A stretch of 64,000 nucleotides of DNA, from contig OY744615.1 in the NCBI GenBank assembly GCA_963556255.1, positions 49,192,856-49,256,855 of the forward strand, written 5' to 3'. Origin of the DNA: Allolobophora icterica. Taxonomy: Eukaryota > Annelida > Clitellata > Crassiclitellata > Lumbricidae. Of this stretch, positions 47,646-55,508 are shown in pieces; positions within the stretch are counted from its first letter, which is position 1, and each line of letters opens with the position of its first letter. Both the position numbers and the translations under genes were made by a program. A model generated the notes under the pieces. It saw only the letters and a list, made by a program, of their open reading frames with translations. It was not told where the DNA came from and did no database searches.

Positions 47646-47833
47646 GGTATAGTTGGTTAAGGTGTGTTTAGGGTTAGTGTTAGGGTCAGGGTTAGGGTTA
47701 GTGTTAGGGTCAGGGTTAGGGTTAGTGTTAGGGTCATGGTTAGCGTTAGGGTCAGGGTTAGGGTTAGTGTTAGGGATAGAATCGAATTTAGAATGTGTTT
47801 GTTTAGGAGTATCTTTGTGTTGAGTAGTATGAC
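47646..47833 (-). other. Telomere-like inter-ORF linker, open in the -1 frame (family 2A)
   Basis: 47667-47778 consists of degenerate telomeric hexamers on the + strand (ttaggg, tcaggg, ttagtg, tcatgg, ttagcg) with a 24-bp higher-order period. On the sense strand in the -1 frame they read as Pro-Asn, Pro-Asp and Thr-Asn units (PNPDPN, TNPNPDPN). The stretch from the ORF1 slip site to the ORF2 ATG is 192 nt = 64 codons without a stop. Confidence 0.88.
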
Positions 47834-49615
47834 TTAGTTTTTTGGTGTTTCGTTTGTGTATTGTATTATGTTCTGTAAGATCATCAGTTGTGTTTCCCTA
47901 GTGTAGTGCACACCATCTCTACCAGTTATGATCTCATGGTCGGGGAGAGGTGAGATGTAGCTGTTGAAGCATAGCTCTCGCAGCTTACGGTTGATCAGAT
48001 TAAGATTATCCTTAAGAGGTAGACGGAAGCGGGGGTTAATAGAAATGCACACCACAGCGAGTTCCTTCTTAGTCTTATCCCCACAAGTCTCAAGGAAAAG
48101 TTCCATAGCCGGTAAGGTGCGAGAGGTGAAGTCATCATCTTTATGGTTGATACCTATGGAGATGATGAGGCAGTCAAGTTGACCAGCAGGAAGATCCTTA
48201 ATGAGGTTCAAGGCATTAATAAAATTAGCGCCAGGGAAGGATTCAAGTTGGAAACCAGGAGGAATATCATCAGAGTTTAGGTGTTTGAAGTTGGAGTCAG
48301 AGATGACCAGATGGCGTGTATCAGGCCTAAGATCGACCTTCCAGAGTTCTTTGCCCACGCCGGAGTGTAGGGTGTAACGAGGAGCTATAGCAGGATGCGA
48401 GGTAGGAGTGGTAGGGATAGACTGAGGAGGTGCAGGTGGAGAAGAAGAAGGAGGAGAAGTTTCCAAAACCATAGCAATAGGCGTGGTATCCCTGGGTGGA
48501 GTAGTAGGTGGGCGTGGAATCCTAGAAGTGGAGGGTTTAGAAGGCGTGAAGGATACCGGAGTCCTAGACACAGATGGTACCGGAGGAAGACGGCGAGAAG
48601 ATTTCCTAAGAGGAGAAGGAGAATCCGGTTCCAGATCATCATTGCCCTCTTCCAAGGTAGAAAGGACAGAGAAAGAGTTGGAGACAGTAGTAGTGGGTGG
48701 GGTTCTGACGTGGCAAGGTTTCTTAAGCGGTTTGGCAGGTGCCCTGAAAGAGTGGAGATCATCAGAGCCGATTACCTTAGCCTCATCCTCAACCAATTTC
48801 CTAAGGGCGGGTTCAGTCACCTTATTACCCAACCTGTACTTGAGCTGCTTCATAACGATTTCAACTGCTCGTTCTTTGTCTAAAGGGTTAGACTGCCTAA
48901 GAATAGTCAGATTAGAAGCAAGGCAGGTAGTAAAGTGGTGTTGGATGCGCTTTTGCAGGTCAGTGCCAGCTTGAGAGAATATAACCGAGATGTCACGAGT
49001 GAGTTCGTCAGAAGGCTGAACTGGTCGGATATTCTTGGCCACATGCTGGATATTGCGGTCAATAGAAGCAGGTAGAGCAGTCCAGTTGTTAAGATGTCTG
49101 CGGAGTTGGACCTGGCGATTAAGGGTTTTGCAGATCTGAGTGAAGTCAGGGTTTTCAGATTGCAAGAGAGGTTCAGTGCGTGCAGTGTTTGTTTCAGGTC
49201 TCCGAGTGGCAAAAGGTCGAGTAGGTGCAGGACGCCCAGAGGTAGGCTCAGATCGTGCAGAAAATGATCCAGGTCTGGAATTGACAGAAGGCCACGCAGG
49301 TACAGAAGATCCAGCGATAGGTGTAGGAAGTAGAACAGCTCTGGAAACAGGCGCAGGAGCTGTAGAAGAAGTGTTGGGGCGGGGAGGAAGCTGGTTCATC
49401 GACGGCACCATGCGTTGAGAAGGTAGACCCTTCTCCAAATGGTTTATTCGAGTAACCAAGGAGTCCATTGACTTGGACATGGTGTCCATGAAACCCTCCA
49501 AGCGGTTAAAATCAACAGAAGATGAATTATTGGCGTACTTACCCGGTCCGTTCCTTTGGTTTTCGGATGTCCGATGTCCTGGTATGTTCCTCATGTTGTT
49601 ATGATGTCTACTCAT
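47834..49615 (-). CDS. PLE ORF1 with SGNH-hydrolase-like domain (complete, family 2A)
   Basis: 593 aa from ATG at 49615-49613 (MSRHHNNMRN); upstream in-frame codons lack an earlier ATG. The N-terminus is Asn/Arg-rich and contains a short possible coiled coil (FMDTMSKSMDSLVTRINHLE). A Pro/Ser-rich stretch and a helical region (DKERAVEIVMKQLKYRLG, then EDEAKVIG) follow, then a long Pro/Ser linker. The C-terminal SGNH-like domain has LVISDSNFKHL, FPGANFINAL, SIGINHKDDD and GRDGVHYTRETQ, keeping Ser, Gly, Asn and Asp/His. It ends TPKN-stop exactly as in family 1. It may act in RNP assembly or end targeting; function is unknown. Confidence 0.9.
   Translation of the reverse strand: MSRHHNNMRNIPGHRTSENQRNGPGKYANNSSSVDFNRLEGFMDTMSKSMDSLVTRINHLEKGLPSQRMVPSMNQLPPRPNTSSTAPAPVSRAVLLPTPIAGSSVPAWPSVNSRPGSFSARSEPTSGRPAPTRPFATRRPETNTARTEPLLQSENPDFTQICKTLNRQVQLRRHLNNWTALPASIDRNIQHVAKNIRPVQPSDELTRDISVIFSQAGTDLQKRIQHHFTTCLASNLTILRQSNPLDKERAVEIVMKQLKYRLGNKVTEPALRKLVEDEAKVIGSDDLHSFRAPAKPLKKPCHVRTPPTTTVSNSFSVLSTLEEGNDDLEPDSPSPLRKSSRRLPPVPSVSRTPVSFTPSKPSTSRIPRPPTTPPRDTTPIAMVLETSPPSSSPPAPPQSIPTTPTSHPAIAPRYTLHSGVGKELWKVDLRPDTRHLVISDSNFKHLNSDDIPPGFQLESFPGANFINALNLIKDLPAGQLDCLIISIGINHKDDDFTSRTLPAMELFLETCGDKTKKELAVVCISINPRFRLPLKDNLNLINRKLRELCFNSYISPLPDHEIITGRDGVHYTRETQLMILQNIIQYTNETPKN
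47837..47843 (-). promoter_or_regulatory. Predicted -1 ribosomal frameshift site A AAA AAC (family 2A)
   Basis: Same CCA AAA AAC TAA context as in family 1. The -1 frame is open for 64 codons into ORF2, predicting a fusion of 593 + 64 + 770 = 1427 aa. No strong downstream hairpin is evident. Confidence 0.72.
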
Positions 49616-50166
49616 TTTAAACGACGACAACTAAGTTTTCAAAGTCTTTATTTCTCACTATACAACTAAATTTCCGACGTTTCGTCCTTGTCGACTTCGT
49701 CAGGGAAGAATGATATATCAGCCCAAGCATGGGCCTTATATACCATCCGTACATGCCTATGTTTGCTTATGCAATATTTACACTACAGTGCGGTAGACAT
49801 GATGAAAGGAAACTACATCAAGCGTAAATATACCGTTCTATGTATAGTTTAACAGAATGTTTGTTATATATGCGAGATCTAACAAAAGTGCGTACTTTAA
49901 TCTATTCACAGGTGCGACAATTATTCAATTAAGCGACTAATCAAATTCTTATCTAAAATTATTCAAAGCCTAGTTCGTACGATAAGTTCCAGTTCAATGA
50001 TTTTATTTACAATACAAGCTTCTTTCTTCTTTCTTTGATCGTTGTAGGTGACGGATTTCAAAGAGGTTTTCCAAGGCTGATGAGTCGGGATGTGTAGTTT
50101 GATGCGGTGATGAGTCCGGAGGTAAGTTACGAGAAGATGTTGCCGAAGAACGCATAGGCACGGGCA
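49616..50166 (-). other. 5' leader of family 2 copy A
   Basis: About 550 bp without a long ORF, between the element 5' end at 50166 and the ORF1 ATG. It contains the hammerhead-like motif 60-95 nt upstream of the ATG. It probably carries the promoter, but no core promoter element can be assigned. Confidence 0.6.
49672..49707 (-). ncRNA. Hammerhead-like ribozyme motif (family 2A)
   Basis: The sense strand reads uucc-cugacga-a-guc-(gacaag)-gac-gaaa-cguc-ggaa. The conserved core CUGANGA...GAAA is present. Stem II is GUC/GAC, stem I UUCC/GGAA, and stem III is the minimal ACGU with cleavage expected after GUC. Hammerheads with very short stem III, and the CUGACGAAG...CGAAACGUC signature, are known in PLEs, where they may process tandem transcripts. 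Activity is inferred. Confidence 0.72.
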
Positions 50167-50198
50167 GGTTAGGTTAGAGTATAATTATCAACGAAAAA

Positions 50199-52511
50199 TC
50201 ACTGATTAGGTAGCACTGGCTCAAGTTGTTCCTCAGTTTGTCTTCTACTGTTGTTGCGCAGGTTGATTCCGTTTGGTTCGTATGTCATCAGTTGTTGTTG
50301 CCAGTAGGATTCCAGGTGGAGTAGACGGCTCTTCAATTTGCTCGGGTTGTCCCTGAAAGAAAAAAGCTCAACGGCAGTAACTGAATCTATTGGAGTGATT
50401 AAAATATTGTTAACAGAGTGATCAGGTAAGTTGAAGTGGTTAGCTATGGGAGTGTTTTTATGTAATCGAATGTTTGATCTATGGTCAGTTAGTCTTTCTG
50501 AAAGTTTTCTTTGTGTCTCACCGACGTATTGTTTGTTGCAAAGGCTACATGTGATAAGGTAAATTATGTTTGTGCTTCTACAATTGAATGGTCTAACTAT
50601 ATTGTATTGTCTGCGTGTGTAGGTGCTTGTGTATTTTTTAGTGGCGGTTAAGTGTGTGCAGGTTTTACATGTTTTTGAATTACATTTTCTGGATCCCGCT
50701 TGTTCCTCTGTATATGTTACGTATTTAGGTTTACGTGGTGCAAGTAGTTCCCCTAAGTTCTTGTTTCTAGAAAATGCTGCAATAATACGGTAATTTTTGA
50801 AGGTCTCGTCTTGAAGAATTAGTTTTTTCCATTCGTAAACAATATGTGCAGAGAGCGGATTGTATGGGATGACAATAGGGAGCATTGGTTTTTGAGTGGT
50901 TGTACTTTTAGTGTTTGGCCTGTAATCGTTCCAAATGTTGAGTTTTATTTTCCTGAGTAATCTGTAGCAATACCCGCGTTGTCTAAGACTGTGGAAGAGT
51001 GTGCGGCAAGCCCAATCATAGTCGGTTTTGAAGGAAGAGAGTTTTTTAAACCTGAGTACCTGTGACTTAAGAATGCCTCTGAACGTGTGTGTGGGGTGAA
51101 AAGATGAACGGTGTAACAGTTGATGTGTATCGGTGTCCTTAAAAAATACTTTAGTTTGAAGTGTGGTTATGCCGTGTTCCGTATGTTTGAATACTGTTGT
51201 GTCTAAAAAGCTTATTTGAGTGTCATTGTATGTAAGTGTAACTTTAATGTCTGGAATTAGTGAATTAAGGAAGATTTCGTATTGTTTCAGTTCATCTATA
51301 GTACCAGGCCAAAGGAAGAAGATGTCATCCAGGAATCTGAAGAAGTCGAGAGGGTTGATATAGAAGCCATCACATGCCTGTTGGTCAAAGTCTACCAGGT
51401 AAATGTTAGCCAAGTTTGGAGCAAAGGTTTTTCCCATGGCTGTCCCAAAGATCTGTAAGAAGAATTTGTGGCAGAAGGAGAAGTCATTATTTTTCATAGC
51501 GATTTCAAGGAGTTCCAAGAGTTCATCGTCAGGTCGTTTAGGATCAGGGAATCTAGTAAAGAAGTCCTTAACGGTTGAGAGTGTGCGGTCTATATTCATG
51601 TTTGTATATAAAGCAGTGATGTCTCCTGTAACCAAGATGTAGTGTTGTTTTATTTTGCGGTTTCTTATTTTATTAACGAAATCATAAGTATCTTTGATGT
51701 ATGAAGGATGTCTGTTGGCCAGAGGTTTGAGGAATGAATCAATGTACTCACTTATCCTACGGGATTCTGTAGCGCAATCGCCTACAATAGGTCGTCCCTC
51801 CGGCATGTCGGGAAGTGTCCACTTATTACTGGGTTTGTGTATTTTAGGAAGTAGATAGAAGTTTCTAGATTTGTCATCAATTTTAGCACTAAGATATTTC
51901 AGCTGTTTCTTGTTTATGTAGCCCTTGTTTAACAGTTTTTTCAATATTTGGTTGATTTTAGGTATGGTCTGTTCCTTTAATGGTTCTTCAATGGTTTTAT
52001 AGTATTTTGTGTTGTTTAGCTGTCTGTTTGCTTCAGTAAGGTATGATTTATTGTTTAGAACGCAAACCATCCCGCCCTTATCGGCGGGTTTTATTAATAT
52101 GTCTTCGTTGTTACGTAGTTTGATAATAGATTGTTTTTGATTGTGTGTTAGGTTGTCCTGATTGTTCTTGAAAATATAAGCATTATTTCGTATTGGATAT
52201 TTACGCAAGATGTTTTCAGTGGTTTCCTGTAATTGGGTTATTAGTTGTTTAGTAGTGAGCGATAAATGTTTGTTCTTAGGAACCCAGGTGCTTGGATCTG
52301 TAAAGTTTTTGTTGTTGTTGTTGTTGTTGAATTTGCCCTGGGTCTGGTTGTCATCGTCAAAGTAGTCCCTCAATTTGATTGATCTAATTAATTTCTGTAA
52401 CGAGTTTTGTATGTGTGAAAAGTGTAGCTTATCGACCGTAGGTATGAATGAAAGGCCAAGGTCAAGGAGATTGGTTTCGTCAGTGGTGAGTGTGTATTTT
52501 GACAGGTTCAT
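50199..52511 (-). CDS. PLE reverse transcriptase with GIY-YIG endonuclease (ORF2, family 2B)
   Basis: 770 aa, identical in sequence to the copy A protein at 45333-47645, with all RT blocks including FLDD at about 391 and the C-terminal CCHH/GIY-YIG region. The identity implies very recent duplication, concerted conversion or insertion of both units in one event. The linker before it (52512-52699) has the same degenerate telomeric hexamers (52533-52644). Confidence 0.95.
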   Translation of the reverse strand: MNLSKYTLTTDETNLLDLGLSFIPTVDKLHFSHIQNSLQKLIRSIKLRDYFDDDNQTQGKFNNNNNNKNFTDPSTWVPKNKHLSLTTKQLITQLQETTENILRKYPIRNNAYIFKNNQDNLTHNQKQSIIKLRNNEDILIKPADKGGMVCVLNNKSYLTEANRQLNNTKYYKTIEEPLKEQTIPKINQILKKLLNKGYINKKQLKYLSAKIDDKSRNFYLLPKIHKPSNKWTLPDMPEGRPIVGDCATESRRISEYIDSFLKPLANRHPSYIKDTYDFVNKIRNRKIKQHYILVTGDITALYTNMNIDRTLSTVKDFFTRFPDPKRPDDELLELLEIAMKNNDFSFCHKFFLQIFGTAMGKTFAPNLANIYLVDFDQQACDGFYINPLDFFRFLDDIFFLWPGTIDELKQYEIFLNSLIPDIKVTLTYNDTQISFLDTTVFKHTEHGITTLQTKVFFKDTDTHQLLHRSSFHPTHTFRGILKSQVLRFKKLSSFKTDYDWACRTLFHSLRQRGYCYRLLRKIKLNIWNDYRPNTKSTTTQKPMLPIVIPYNPLSAHIVYEWKKLILQDETFKNYRIIAAFSRNKNLGELLAPRKPKYVTYTEEQAGSRKCNSKTCKTCTHLTATKKYTSTYTRRQYNIVRPFNCRSTNIIYLITCSLCNKQYVGETQRKLSERLTDHRSNIRLHKNTPIANHFNLPDHSVNNILITPIDSVTAVELFSFRDNPSKLKSRLLHLESYWQQQLMTYEPNGINLRNNSRRQTEEQLEPVLPNQ

Positions 52512-52699
52512 GGTATAGTTGGTTAAGGTGTGTTTAGGGTTAGTGTTAGGGTCAGGGTTAGGGTTAGTGTTAGGGTCAGGGTTAGGGTTAGTGTTAGGGT
52601 CATGGTTAGCGTTAGGGTCAGGGTTAGGGTTAGTGTTAGGGATAGAATCGAATTTAGAATGTGTTTGTTTAGGAGTATCTTTGTGTTGAGTAGTATGAC
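52512..52699 (-). other. Telomere-like inter-ORF linker (family 2B)
   Basis: Same 188-bp spacer as in copy A, with the 24-bp higher-order telomere-like pattern in-frame with the -1 fusion. Confidence 0.85.
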
Positions 52700-54481
52700 T
52701 TAGTTTTTTGGTGTTTCGTTTGTGTATTGTATTATGTTCTGTAAGATCATCAGTTGTGTTTCCCTAGTGTAGTGCACACCATCTCTACCAGTTATGATCT
52801 CATGGTCGGGGAGAGGTGAGATGTAGCTGTTGAAGCATAGCTCTCGCAGCTTACGGTTGATCAGATTAAGATTATCCTTAAGAGGTAGACGGAAGCGGGG
52901 GTTAATAGAAATGCACACCACAGCGAGTTCCTTCTTAGTCTTATCCCCACAAGTCTCAAGGAAAAGTTCCATAGCCGGTAAGGTGCGAGAGGTGAAGTCA
53001 TCATCTTTATGGTTGATACCTATGGAGATGATGAGGCAGTCAAGTTGACCAGCAGGAAGATCCTTAATGAGGTTCAAGGCATTAATAAAATTAGCGCCAG
53101 GGAAGGATTCAAGTTGGAAACCAGGAGGAATATCATCAGAGTTTAGGTGTTTGAAGTTGGAGTCAGAGATGACCAGATGGCGTGTATCAGGCCTAAGATC
53201 GACCTTCCAGAGTTCTTTGCCCACGCCGGAGTGTAGGGTGTAACGAGGAGCTATAGCAGGATGCGAGGTAGGAGTGGTAGGGATAGACTGAGGAGGTGCA
53301 GGTGGAGAAGAAGAAGGAGGAGAAGTTTCCAAAACCATAGCAATAGGCGTGGTATCCCTGGGTGGAGTAGTAGGTGGGCGTGGAATCCTAGAAGTGGAGG
53401 GTTTAGAAGGCGTGAAGGATACCGGAGTCCTAGACACAGATGGTACCGGAGGAAGACGGCGAGAAGATTTCCTAAGAGGAGAAGGAGAATCCGGTTCCAG
53501 ATCATCATTGCCCTCTTCCAAGGTAGAAAGGACAGAGAAAGAGTTGGAGACAGTAGTAGTGGGTGGGGTTCTGACGTGGCAAGGTTTCTTAAGCGGTTTG
53601 GCAGGTGCCCTGAAAGAGTGGAGATCATCAGAGCCGATTACCTTAGCCTCATCCTCAACCAATTTCCTAAGGGCGGGTTCAGTCACCTTATTACCCAACC
53701 TGTACTTGAGCTGCTTCATAACGATTTCAACTGCTCGTTCTTTGTCTAAAGGGTTAGACTGCCTAAGAATAGTCAGATTAGAAGCAAGGCAGGTAGTAAA
53801 GTGGTGTTGGATGCGCTTTTGCAGGTCAGTGCCAGCTTGAGAGAATATAACCGAGATGTCACGAGTGAGTTCGTCAGAAGGCTGAACTGGTCGGATATTC
53901 TTGGCCACATGCTGGATATTGCGGTCAATAGAAGCAGGTAGAGCAGTCCAGTTGTTAAGATGTCTGCGGAGTTGGACCTGGCGATTAAGGGTTTTGCAGA
54001 TCTGAGTGAAGTCAGGGTTTTCAGATTGCAAGAGAGGTTCAGTGCGTGCAGTGTTTGTTTCAGGTCTCCGAGTGGCAAAAGGTCGAGTAGGTGCAGGACG
54101 CCCAGAGGTAGGCTCAGATCGTGCAGAAAATGATCCAGGTCTGGAATTGACAGAAGGCCACGCAGGTACAGAAGATCCAGCGATAGGTGTAGGAAGTAGA
54201 ACAGCTCTGGAAACAGGCGCAGGAGCTGTAGAAGAAGTGTTGGGGCGGGGAGGAAGCTGGTTCATCGACGGCACCATGCGTTGAGAAGGTAGACCCTTCT
54301 CCAAATGGTTTATTCGAGTAACCAAGGAGTCCATTGACTTGGACATGGTGTCCATGAAACCCTCCAAGCGGTTAAAATCAACAGAAGATGAATTATTGGC
54401 GTACTTACCCGGTCCGTTCCTTTGGTTTTCGGATGTCCGATGTCCTGGTATGTTCCTCATGTTGTTATGATGTCTACTCAT
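52700..54481 (-). CDS. PLE ORF1 with SGNH-hydrolase-like domain (complete, family 2B)
   Basis: 593 aa, identical to copy A ORF1, starting at the ATG whose A is 54481 and ending in TPKN-stop. It carries the same N-terminal coiled-coil candidate, Pro/Ser linker and SGNH-like blocks (SDSNF, GANF, GINH, DGVH). Confidence 0.9.
   Translation of the reverse strand: MSRHHNNMRNIPGHRTSENQRNGPGKYANNSSSVDFNRLEGFMDTMSKSMDSLVTRINHLEKGLPSQRMVPSMNQLPPRPNTSSTAPAPVSRAVLLPTPIAGSSVPAWPSVNSRPGSFSARSEPTSGRPAPTRPFATRRPETNTARTEPLLQSENPDFTQICKTLNRQVQLRRHLNNWTALPASIDRNIQHVAKNIRPVQPSDELTRDISVIFSQAGTDLQKRIQHHFTTCLASNLTILRQSNPLDKERAVEIVMKQLKYRLGNKVTEPALRKLVEDEAKVIGSDDLHSFRAPAKPLKKPCHVRTPPTTTVSNSFSVLSTLEEGNDDLEPDSPSPLRKSSRRLPPVPSVSRTPVSFTPSKPSTSRIPRPPTTPPRDTTPIAMVLETSPPSSSPPAPPQSIPTTPTSHPAIAPRYTLHSGVGKELWKVDLRPDTRHLVISDSNFKHLNSDDIPPGFQLESFPGANFINALNLIKDLPAGQLDCLIISIGINHKDDDFTSRTLPAMELFLETCGDKTKKELAVVCISINPRFRLPLKDNLNLINRKLRELCFNSYISPLPDHEIITGRDGVHYTRETQLMILQNIIQYTNETPKN
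52703..52709 (-). promoter_or_regulatory. Predicted -1 ribosomal frameshift site A AAA AAC (family 2B)
   Basis: Same heptamer and adjacent TAA as in copy A, exactly 4866 bp away. Confidence 0.72.
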
Positions 54482-54537
54482 TTTAAACGACGACAACTAA
54501 GTTTTCAAAGTCTTTATTTCTCACTATACAACTAAAT

Positions 54538-54573
54538 TTCCGACGTTTCGTCCTTGTCGACTTCGTCAGGGAA
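54538..54573 (-). ncRNA. Hammerhead-like ribozyme motif (family 2B)
   Basis: Same core and stems as at 49672-49707, one unit away. In a transcript spanning B then A, cleavage at both motifs would release a unit-length RNA. Confidence 0.72.
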
Positions 54574-55032
54574 GAATGATATATCAGCCCAAGCATGGGC
54601 CTTATATACCATCCGTACATGCCTATGTTTGCTTATGCAATATTTACACTACAGTGCGGTAGACATGATGAAAGGAAACTACATCAAGCGTAAATATACC
54701 GTTCTATGTATAGTTTAACAGAATGTTTGTTATATATGCGAGATCTAACAAAAGTGCGTACTTTAATCTATTCACAGGTGCGACAATTATTCAATTAAGC
54801 GACTAATCAAATTCTTATCTAAAATTATTCAAAGCCTAGTTCGTACGATAAGTTCCAGTTCAATGATTTTATTTACAATACAAGCTTCTTTCTTCTTTCT
54901 TTGATCGTTGTAGGTGACGGATTTCAAAGAGGTTTTCCAAGGCTGATGAGTCGGGATGTGTAGTTTGATGCGGTGATGAGTCCGGAGGTAAGTTACGAGA
55001 AGATGTTGCCGAAGAACGCATAGGCACGGGCA

Positions 55033-55355
55033 GGTTAGGTTAGAGTATAATTATCAACGAAAAATCACTGATTAGGTAGCACTGGCTCAAGTTGTTCCTC
55101 AGTTTGTCTTCTACTGTTGTTGCGCAGGTTGATTCCGTTTGGTTCGTATGTCATCAGTTGTTGTTGCCAGTAGGATTCCAGGTGGAGTAGACGGCTCTTC
55201 AATTTGCTCGGGTTGTCCCTGAAAGAAAAAAGCTCAACGGCAGTAACTGAATCTATTGGAGTGATTAAAATATTGTTAACAGAGTGATCAGGTAAGTTGA
55301 AGTGGTTAGCTATGGGAGTGTTTTTATGTAATCGAATGTTTGATCTATGGTCAGT
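55033..55355 (-). pseudogene. Family 2 copy C: 5'-truncated fragment holding the ORF2 3' end
   Basis: 323 bp matching the 3' end of copies A and B, including the last ~97 codons of ORF2 (GIY-YIG part, stop at 55065). It then breaks after gatctatggtcagt and continues as gggttaggg. It lies upstream of copy B in the sense direction, like the partial leading unit (pseudo-LTR) typical of PLE insertions. Confidence 0.9.
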
Positions 55356-55455
55356 GGGTTAGGGTTAGGGTTAGGGTTAGGGTTAGGGTTAGGGTTAGGG
55401 TTAGGGTTAGGGTTAGGGTTAGGGTTAGGGTTAGGGTTAGGGTTAGGGTTAGGTT
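55356..55455 (+). repeat. Interstitial telomeric tract
   Basis: About 16 perfect ttaggg units capping copy C and leading into the 3' end of family 1 copy 2 (ttaggttagg). Confidence 0.97.
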
Positions 55456-55508
55456 AGGAATATACGAAAAAATGAGCACTGGCTCAGTCCGCCCCCGCCT
55501 CCATCCGG

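Larger units (their letters stand above)
45305..50166 (-). mobile_element. Telomeric Penelope-like retroelement, family 2, copy A (complete)
   Basis: Unit length is 4866 bp. Sense order: 5' leader with hammerhead-like motif (50166-49616), ORF1 (49615-47834), telomere-like linker (47833-47646), ORF2 (47645-45333), short 3' UTR. Its 5' end (cataggcacgggcag on +) joins the 3' end of copy B head-to-tail; its own 3' end joins TTAGGG repeats. I saw no difference between A and B wherever I compared them, and both proteins are identical. Confidence 0.93.
50167..55032 (-). mobile_element. Telomeric Penelope-like retroelement, family 2, copy B (complete)
   Basis: A second complete 4866-bp unit directly downstream (+ coordinates) of copy A, with no telomeric repeats between them beyond ggttaggtta at the joint. 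Same order: 5' leader 55032-54482, ORF1 54481-52700, linker, ORF2 52511-50199. Its 5' end joins the truncated copy C. Confidence 0.93.
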
